A DNA stretch of 64,000 bases from Annulohypoxylon bovei var. microspora (Eukaryota > Ascomycota > Sordariomycetes > Xylariales > Hypoxylaceae). A program made the translations under genes and the position numbers. A model generated the notes under the pieces. That model was not told where the DNA came from. It worked only from the letters and a program-made list of their open reading frames with translations, and did no database searches. The stretch lies in NCBI GenBank assembly GCA_022836615.1, contig MU405363.1:26214-90213 (forward strand). The letters are read 5' to 3'. Positions 56,728 to 64,000 of this stretch are shown here, one piece after another. Positions within the stretch are counted from its first letter, which is position 1. Each line of letters begins with the position of its first letter.

Positions 56728-58166
56728 ATGGCGAGTAGCGTCGATCACGATGCTCTTACTAGCGAGCTCATGGGTATGACCGGAGCTTCGACTGAACAAG
56801 TACGTATAATTTATGCTTTAGCTATTCCTATTGTTATTATTATCACCACATGCCACCACATTCTGCTAGATGGTCACATCTCAATTCTAGTCTATCTTGG
56901 CTAACATCATCTTAGGCTACGCAGTACCTCTCTGCCAACAACTGGGATCTTGCTGGTGCTGCCCAAGCCTTCTTCGCCGATGAGGAAGAAGAGGATGGTA
57001 CAGGCGTTCCTCTTGAGAATCCCGGTGCCGCCAGCTCTTCAAGCTATACAGGCCCGCGCACTCTCGATGGCCGACCTGCCCCGCAAGCAATTCCTACTAC
57101 CTCTAGTTCATCCAAGCGACCACCCAAGAAGAAGGGACTTGCTACGCTGAGTTCTCTGGGAGGCGGCCATGGGCACGATCACGATGACGACGATGACGAT
57201 GGTGAGGATGAGGATATCCATAGAGACACATATGCCGGAGGCGAGAAGAGTGGACTTGCTGTCCAAGACCCAAACCAACGCAGCACTGATCCTCGACGAA
57301 TCCTCAATGACCTTCTTGCCAAGGCCAAGAGGTACAGTCATCCATATCCCTACCTGACTATTTCATGATAAACTAACTCTGGATGATGCAGCAATGCGCA
57401 ACGCCCCGAGACCTCATCCCCCGCCGGCCCCTCTAGCTTGGATTCTTTCCGTGGTTCTGGCCAGACTCTAGGTGGCGAAGGCACTCCTAGTCGCACCATT
57501 CCCGATCCCCTCGCACAAGCTACTCCCAGCAGCAGTGCAGCTCCTCAGGGCAGTGATGTTCAGGAGCGAACATTACATCTGTGGACCGAGGGCTTTAGCA
57601 TTGATGACGGAGAGCTACGCCGATACGATGACCCCGAGAATACCGATGCGTTGCGTATGATCCAGCAGGGACGTGCACCTATTCATCTGATGAACGTCAG
57701 ATATGATGAACCCCTCGATGTCAAGTTGCAACAGCATGACGAGAACTACCGACGACTTCCCACAGTTTACAGGCCTTTTGGCGGTGAGGGTCGCCGTCTC
57801 GGAAGCCCCGTACCGGGCGATTCTGCCACTGTGGCTTTGCCCACCTTATCAACATCTACCGCGGCCGCTACTACTGCGCCGTCCTCGTCGGCACATCCTA
57901 GCGCGTCGGTAGACGAGTCTCAACCTACGGTCATGATCCGCATCCAGATGCCTGACGGCACACGATTACCGGCCCGATTTAACACATCGCAGACGGTCAG
58001 CGACGTGTACGACTTCATCTCTCGATCCTCGCCCGAACTAAGTGCTGGCGGATGGGTATTGGCTACGACTTTCCCCAACAAAGACCACACGGACAAATCC
58101 TTAGCTCTGGGTGACATGGCAGAATTCAAGAAGGGAGGTACTGCCATGGTGAAGAGAAACAAATGA
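56728..58166 (+). CDS. shp1: Shp1/p47 Cdc48 cofactor, UBA-SEP-UBX protein (420 aa)
   Basis: Exons 56728-56799, 56916-57331 and 57392-58166 give 420 aa. The N-terminal UBA-like domain (residues about 5-45, STEQATQYLSANNWDLAGAAQAFF) is followed by an acidic/His run (HGHDHDDDDDDGEDED), a SEP domain at about residues 210-290 (LHLWTEGFSIDDGELRRYDD... VQPHD-like LQQHDENYRR), and a C-terminal UBX domain at about residues 335-415 with the loop DKSLALGDM in place of the usual TFP-type end (ATTFPNKD). It recruits Cdc48/p97 for ubiquitin-dependent processes and membrane fusion. Length and order match fungal Shp1. Confidence 0.93.
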
Positions 58167-58488
58167 TTAAGGAAATGGCGTTTCTGATATGCTGGGCGTT
58201 TATCGCACGATAGAGCTGCAGTTCCTTGATGATTTGCCTAGCTATGACATTAGATCCAGAAAGGCATAAACACGAAAAGTCGCCTATTGCGATAATTTGA
58301 AGAAATGATCCCTTTCCACTTCATAATTCATGGCTTGTGATTATATTAATGATTTTAAATTAACTACCTGATCTTCATCAGTGTAGAGCAGCAAGCCTGG
58401 GATATGGCAAACTAAAAGAGTTCATCTAATGCTTTTAGATATGTTCCGTTAAGCAGAATCGGTTTCAACCGTACACTTCCTGGTCGGC
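58167..58488. other. Intergenic, convergent gene ends
   Basis: About 320 bp of AT-rich sequence between Shp1 and the HNH nuclease gene. No gene is seen. Confidence 0.45.
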
Positions 58489-59377
58489 CTAACAAGTCCC
58501 TAGCATAGAAGTTAAGGCCGACTTCTCAGCAGACGTAATCGACAACTTCCAGTAGCTCTTGACGCCAACCCAGGCGCTGGCGTAGGTGCAGTAGAAGCTC
58601 GCTAGCGGCGGCTTCCACGTGTCGGGAGACTTGTCGCCCTTCGACGAGTTGACGTTGTCCGTCACGGCCCAGAGCTGCGGCCGCGTGACGTCGTTGGCGA
58701 ACTGCTCGCGCTTGTCCGTCGTCCATGCGTTTGCGCCAGACTGTGCGTAGATGTTAGCCGGTATCAAGTATATAGGGTGATCGAGGCCGGGATTGGGTGT
58801 CCATTGTTTGGATAGAGTAAATTCTGCCCCTTAATAAGGGGTTACGCATAAATAAATCATGGAATTGGGAATTGGGAATGGGAACGTACGATCCAGGCAT
58901 TCTTCAACGGCACCATGTGATCGATGTCCAGATCAGACGGGGCCGTCCACACCCCCCCGTCGTAGGGGCTGGTCCAGGTGCCACTCGTCGGGTAGCAGTC
59001 AGAGCCGACGACGACGTTGGTGCCGTCGCGCTTCAGCACGTACTCGCGCGTGTTGCAGGTGCCCGTGATCGTGTCCCACGTCGGGAACAGGTCACGCTCG
59101 TAGTTGCCGTCGTCGACGGCCGCCGCGACGGTCAGGGCCGCGAGCTGCGTCTTGGCGGTCGAGCTAGACGGGATGCCGGGCTGGTCATGTTGGTCAGCTT
59201 CTGCTTATACGAAGACCCGTGAGAGTATGTATGTTACAATATTTGGTACACGGGTCGGATACTTGAGAAACTTACAGGGGTTGGCATGGGCATGGGCATG
59301 GCGACCGGGGACGGCGCCGGCGCAGCGAGAACTGCGTTCGCGGACAGGAGTCCACCGATGGCGTACGAGAACCTCAT
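58489..59377 (-). CDS. Secreted HNH endonuclease-like protein, DUF1524 type (214 aa)
   Basis: Exons 59377-59276, 59180-58890 and 58740-58489 give 214 aa. A signal peptide is likely (MRFSYAIGGLLSANAVLAAP, residues 1-19), followed by a short Met-Pro repeat (PMPMPMPTP). The nuclease core has DLDIDHMVPLKNAW, whose Asp-His forms the HNH first strand and helix, and TDNVNSSKGDKSP, with the Asn and Lys of the motif. This is the layout of PF07510-type (GmrSD C-terminal/DUF1524) proteins secreted by many fungi and actinomycetes. It probably degrades extracellular nucleic acids; a role in nutrition or competition is inference. Confidence 0.88.
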
Positions 59378-60695
59378 GGTGAAGATATTAAAGTTGACAG
59401 TTCTAGAAGTCTACGGTGGAAGAGTCGGGGGGTGTGACTAGACGAACAAAGTATGACAGGTTGGTAACACCTGTGTACCTATATACCCAGGTAATGCTAG
59501 ATACGAGTCATGTCTTTAAGCTTGTGATCGGGATCTGGGCATTCGTCGATCTCTCCCGGGTTTGCCTCTAATCACATCTTCGACCGCAGCCGCCAACTTC
59601 CTGAAGAAGCGACGGCATTCGGACCAATTGGCGCAGGAATCAAGGCAGGTCTCGCGGAATCTGACGTCGATAGGAGCATTCCGATATGAAGCTCGACAGC
59701 GGGAGGTCCTACCCCAGGATAGAGAGGTCAATCATATCTCAGGACCCGCGTTACTTAGCGCGAAGCTGAATCTGACCTGCCGGATTGAATAAGTCATCGG
59801 TGGTATCGAAGCCACGCTGAGATCTCGACGGGGCGGCGATCGTCCGTAGCTGGAATAGGTGAGAAGTAGGTGCATGCGCATGTGCAGCTTTACTTGAGAC
59901 TACACGATCAGTTTCACGATATTAACAAGCATAGATGATATAGTCTCGGTGCTACAGTCCAACGACGGAAAGCCAAGACGGCGTTCGTGAGTAAAACCAT
60001 CGTGCCATTCATATGCTCGGCAGGTATTCGTCAAAATCTAGCTACATTCATGGGTATCGATTACCCCCTTTCATAAAAGTCGTGCAGGGCATACCGCGTA
60101 GTAAACGCTTATCATTGGCCGGCAGCTCACCCCAACCAACCTTCCTAATCCGGGAGGTAGGCCGATCGTCAGGGACCAGGACGCCGCACCGGTGACCCGT
60201 CGCTCCCGGCGCTGACATCGATAAGGCCAATAAAGCCGCATATTATACGAACGTGTTGAAACTCATCAACGTTCGACTATCACCATCTCCTCAACGAACT
60301 GCATTGTCCGTAGCGCTTTTGAATAATAGTAATGCTGTATGGAGAGATCATGTCCCAAGTTCGGCCGGGACTTCGCAAGATCCATGAAGTATGTGAGGTT
60401 CTAACCCTCAAATACGAGGACAGTCCGTTCTCGCCCCGTCAGAAAATCAGATACCAAGAGCTCCCACCGCCATATAATTTTGTCCACCCGGAACTCTCCA
60501 GACAAAGTGGATAGTCAGGCTCTCCTCTCAACTCTAACCTTACGGCGTAGAGCAATACTAGCATGACGAACATCAGGATCTCGTTTTTATCATGATTCGT
60601 CAAGTATCTCGGAGCCGTAACATTCAATGCGAATGGTATTCGGAATCGTCTCAAGTTCAATCATAACGCCCTTTTAAAACACTCGGCTTGCCGAA
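59378..60695. other. Intergenic region, no confident gene
   Basis: About 1.3 kb. Short open frames on both strands (for example 59516-59731) have no recognisable motifs. It contains the promoter of the HNH gene at the left. Confidence 0.45.
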
Positions 60696-61988
60696 CTAAG
60701 AATTGAAATTTTGGCCTGGTCCCGAGACTGTCACAGGTCCGTCCAGGAATTTGAAGCTCTCCCTCGCAATCTGGCAATTTAACTTCGCGGAATTAAATCT
60801 CGCCTCCCCGGGTGGAAGAATGACCATGAGATAGGTGTTAGTGGTAAATTTGCAAGCAAACATGGAGAATCTAGACCCTGCTTTATGCTCCTGTGAATGT
60901 CTATTAGTAACCACATTCAAGAAATCTGCGAATCTCTTCTATAAGTATAGGTAGAGGCTGTTGGTGATTTCAGAACTTCTCATCAACATCACGTTGCGTC
61001 CGTGGCATATATAACCAAATACAGTAGAACACAACACAAAATTCACTTACCATCAAGGTGAATTGCTCCGCGTTACGAGGTGTACCGGTGAAGCGACTTA
61101 TACTCTGCTTGAAATGTTTCAGGATGTTTGAAATGCGCTCTTGTCGATCCCCTGTTGGGTTGTTCTGACCTTCTTCCGATGTCCAATTCGACACGACAAG
61201 GAAACTGGTTCTCTCGAATAAGAGCAGCTCTTCCGCCTCGATTAATAATCCCAGAGACCCTAGTTGCGACTCGATGACGGACAGATTAGGCACTAGATCA
61301 TGAATGATGCTTGCCCACGCCTTGTATAGCGACTGATCCCATATCGACGTCGCAAAGGGTATGAGGTCCAACTCGCCCGTATATCCGATTCCTTGGATAT
61401 ATTCCGAGGTCTTCTGCCTAACCAGTCGTACGCGATCAACGAATACGGCCTCTCGGGCCTGCGGGGTAATCAGGTCCATCTTGTGAATAAGCACGTAGAC
61501 CTTCGCAGTAGGCGAATATTGGGTCAAGGCGGAGATGATAGAGACATAGGTGGCCATGTCACGTTCCACGTCTCGGGACTCAATGTCAAAGACATATATC
61601 AGAACTCCAACATTGGAGAAGACGTGAACACGCTGTTGCGAGAGATAGTTTTCCATAAAAGCTTCTTGACCGCCGCAGTCCCAAAGGTTCAATGTCAAGT
61701 TTCCTAGAAATTTGACATGTGAGAGGTCGACATCGATTGTCGCACCACTGTCATCGGTATACCATAAATCAGCACTCCGTCACACCGCCATTGGTTTGAA
61801 GGAACCGAGACTCACAGACGCCGAGTATCTCGCGCGATATAGTTACTAAATATTATACTTCTCATACTCGACTTCCCGGAACCACTCTTGCCCATGAGAA
61901 GGACCTTTTTCTTCTTAGGCTTCTTAACCTCGTTCCGAACGTCGTTCGCTAGACCCAAGCTGGGCGTCGATGCATCGAGGTCTGCCAT
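60696..61988 (-). CDS. gtr1: Rag family GTPase Gtr1 (354 aa)
   Basis: Exons 61988-61816, 61747-61051 and 60890-60696 give 354 aa. The last acceptor (60891) was chosen because it is in phase and yields a continuous C-terminal roadblock-like domain (FTLM/EHKAGSRFSMFACKFTTNTYL..). G1 is LLMGKSGSGKSSMRS at about residues 30-44, the switch I region is RDTRRLGATIDV, G3 is WDCGGQE and G4 is HKMD. These match Gtr1/RagA-B. It forms a heterodimer with Gtr2 on the vacuole and activates TORC1 in response to amino acids. The second intron is longer (160 nt) than usual here. Confidence 0.9.
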
Positions 61989-62560
61989 GGTATTCTTAAT
62001 ACAAGGTCAAGAATGATGACACGCACCCTATTGTATATAATAGATAATATATCGCGGAGGTCCGCCGTGGTCTCGACGCGACGTTAGGGAATTCGTTCAA
62101 CTTGGCCGGCGCATCATCTCTCTACCTTGTGAATAGAGGCAACGGCGGTACACGGTTCGCGGTTCGTGGTTTACGATTCGCAATAGGTCGATTGACTTCT
62201 AGTAGTTCGTCCTCTACTTCCTACCCCCGCGTGGGAATTCAATGGAAGACGTCTTTAGCGTAGGATGGTATTTAGGTAGTCGTGCTCGGAACTATGGCGG
62301 GGTGATTTGCTTATGCCTGAGTTTTAGGAGGGTTATTGTGTCGAAGTTATTAAAAAAAAAGGGTTGCCGAATTGGGGTTAGTCTTATATATTGAGATAGG
62401 AAAGAAAAATTATTTAGGTAAGGAAAATTACCTAGGTGGGAAAAGTGGGATACGTGACTTTAAATTAATTAAATCAATTATTTAAGGAATAAATAAGAGT
62501 GGGTTTAATAAGTCAGCAGGGTTTTTAGCTAATTAAGGTAAAACATTTTAATGATATAAT
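61989..62560. other. Upstream region of gtr1 and AT-rich flank of the TIR element
   Basis: About 570 bp. It contains the promoter of gtr1 and, from about 62450, AT-rich sequence leading to the target duplication at 62552-62560. A polyA run lies at 62352. No gene is seen. Confidence 0.45.
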
Positions 62561-63213
62561 CAGTAACTTTAACAACATAACCTAGTTTTTGCTACGGAAC
62601 ACACCCCATCCACTTTTCTAAAGCATTTTATTGGCTCATACTTACCAACCTAATCAATTTTACTTACATCACCAACGGTACCTTTTTACATATACAAATT
62701 TCCATACAAACCTATGTATTATCAATGTTAATTCAATTTAACATACATATTTCATTATATCGCATTCAAAACTAATACTAAACAAGATGCACCTGGTTTA
62801 TTCGAAAGCGCTTAAAAGGCACTATTTAATGGATTTAGTTTCAATATTTAAAGTTGCGATTTGAAGATGTTACGCAAGTTGAAAGATTAGTAAAGTGTCG
62901 GAATGAGGGTAGTCACGTGATACCCCTTGTTGCACACTGCCCCACTTAGCACACCTACTTTTCAACTTAATATCTTCGAATTAAGGCTTTATTTATTAAA
63001 AAAATTAATTTAATATGAAATTTCTTAAGCGCTTTTAAACGAGTATAATGAATTGCTGATTAAATTGATTAAAAGGTAAATAATATGGGTGTATGCGGCA
63101 GTGGGTGAGTTTGTACGGGAGAGTGGTTTTGACCAATAAGATCACTAGAACCACTTAAAAGTGGATGGGGTGTGTTCCGTAGCAAAAACTGGGTTATGTT
63201 GTTAAAGTTACTG
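62561..63213. mobile_element. Non-autonomous TIR element (MITE), 653 bp, 9-bp target duplication
   Basis: The left end CAGTAACTTTAACAACATAA.. (62561) is matched as an inverted repeat by the right end (..GTTGTTAAAGTTACTG at 63213). The arms are almost perfect for about 58 nt and include GGAACACACCCCATCCACTT. The 9-bp word TGATATAAT flanks both sides exactly (62552-62560 and 63214-63222). The core is AT-rich and has no open frame of note. It begins with CAGTAACT like the element at 22274, supporting one superfamily. TIR length and duplication size suggest a Mutator-like origin. Confidence 0.9.
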
Positions 63214-63260
63214 TGATATAATATATTATTTATTAAAGGTTAATTTTATTTATTTTTAAT

Positions 63261-63813
63261 AGGTTAAGTTAAGGATTTAATCTTTAATAGGTTAGGTCAA
63301 GGACCTGATTTTTAATAGGTTAGGTTAAGGATCTAATCTTTAACAGGTTAGGTTAAGGACCTAATCTTCAACAGGTTAGGTTAGGGATTTGATCTTTAAC
63401 AGGTTAGGTCAGGGACCTGATCTTTAATAGGTTAGGTTAGGGACCTAATCTTCAACAGGTTAGGTCAGGGACCTAATCTTTAACAGGTTAGGTCAGGGAT
63501 TTGATCTTTAACAGGTCAGGTCAGGGACTTAATCTTTAACAGGTTAGGTTAGGGATCTAATCTTCAACAAGTCAGGTCAGGGACCTGATCTTCAACAGGT
63601 TAGGTCAGGGATTTGATCTTCAACAGGTCAGGTCAGGGACCTAATCTTCAACAGGTCAAGTCAAAGACCTAATTTTTAACAGGTTAGGTTAGGGACTTGA
63701 TCTTTAACAGGTTAGGTTAGGGATCTGATCTTTAACAGGTCAGGTTAGGGACCTGATCTTCAATAGGTTAGGTCAGGGACCTGATTTTTAATAGGTCAGG
63801 TCAGGGACCTGAC
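63261..63813. repeat. 28-bp minisatellite, about 20 units, with transition-only variation
   Basis: Twenty head-to-tail units of 28 bp start at 63261, 63289, 63317 and so on to 63793 (the last is partial). The consensus is AGGTYAGGTYAGGGAYYTRA then TCTTYAAC. I compared all units by eye; every difference I saw is C/T or A/G. Most fall at CpA/TpG sites that become TpA, the signature of repeat-induced point mutation. It sits 40 bp from the right target duplication of the TIR element. Confidence 0.92.
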
Positions 63814-64000
63814 CTAGGGGGAGATGGTTCCTTATATAAGGAATAAAAGACCCTTAATTCAGGGGATTAATCAACTTACCTAATATGGGAAGGTGGCCAA
63901 TGCGTTAGAAAGGGTTACTGAAGATTAAATTGATCTAATTGGTCGATAGTGGATGAGTAATACATAGTGGTATAAAAAAGGCGAGATCGAGGGTTCGAAT
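63814..64000. other. Right window edge
   Basis: The last 190 bp hold no supported gene. The sequence ends in AGGGTTCGAAT, which resembles a tRNA T-arm start but is cut off by the window. Confidence 0.3.

Noticed and set aside
59516..59731. 71-codon open frame on the minus strand
   Set aside because: A Cys/Arg-rich short frame without a family match; it lies in the upstream region of the HNH gene.
63261..63813. CRISPR array or telomeric tract
   Set aside because: The repeats are head to tail without spacers in a eukaryotic genome. GGTTAGG resembles TTAGGG, but the period is a constant 28 bp and not 6 bp.
63900..64000. Possible tRNA at the right edge (TAATTGGTCGA and GGGTTCGAAT)
   Set aside because: A-box and B-box-like words are present, but I could not pair acceptor or anticodon stems and the 3' end is outside the window.

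Overview
The window is nuclear DNA of a filamentous ascomycete (Pezizomycotina, probably a Sordariomycete). Genes are interrupted by short introns, mostly 50-130 nt, with GT..AG borders and CTAAC-like branch sites. There are Zn2Cys6/fungal-trans regulators, secondary-metabolism enzymes, core eukaryotic genes (Gtr1, Oxa1, Mim1, Shp1) and RIP-like C-to-T variation in a repeat. The species cannot be fixed from sequence alone. Exon borders below were worked out by hand from reading-frame continuity and splice signals; no alignment was run.

Region A (about 0.5-22.1 kb) looks like a sesquiterpene (eremophilane-type) biosynthetic cluster. The core is an aristolochene-synthase-like cyclase (7396-8579). 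Around it lie two cytochrome P450s (541-2696 and 5052-6795), a rhodopsin-domain membrane protein (2830-4093), a fungal-trans regulator without a zinc cluster (10262-12015), an extended SDR reductase (12267-13394), a group A FAD monooxygenase (13527-14876), an MFS transporter (15644-17481), a full Zn2Cys6 regulator (17827-20728) and an alpha/beta hydrolase (21216-22094). Cyclisation of FPP, several oxidations, reduction, hydrolysis, export and regulation are all represented. The final product is inferred, not shown.

Region B (22.1-34.8 kb) holds a 686-bp TIR element with a 9-bp target duplication, a large F-box/ankyrin protein, a dynamin-type GTPase, an RNase H protein and a 3-kb AT-rich stretch. 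Region C (35-44.1 kb) is a second oxidoreductase group: a secreted BBE-like FAD oxidase, a GMC oxidoreductase, a decayed SDR pseudogene, a methyltransferase with a mitochondrial-type leader, and a second rhodopsin-domain protein. Positions 44.1-50.1 kb contain no gene I can support.

Region D (50.1-62 kb) is mainly housekeeping: a DUF1688/Urc4 protein, Oxa1, Mim1, Shp1/p47, a secreted HNH nuclease and the Rag GTPase Gtr1. Region E (62.5-64 kb) has a second TIR element with a 9-bp target duplication, whose ends resemble those of the element at 22.3 kb. Next to it is a 28-bp minisatellite of about 20 units that differ only by transitions, mostly of CpA-to-TpA type, as expected for repeat-induced point mutation.
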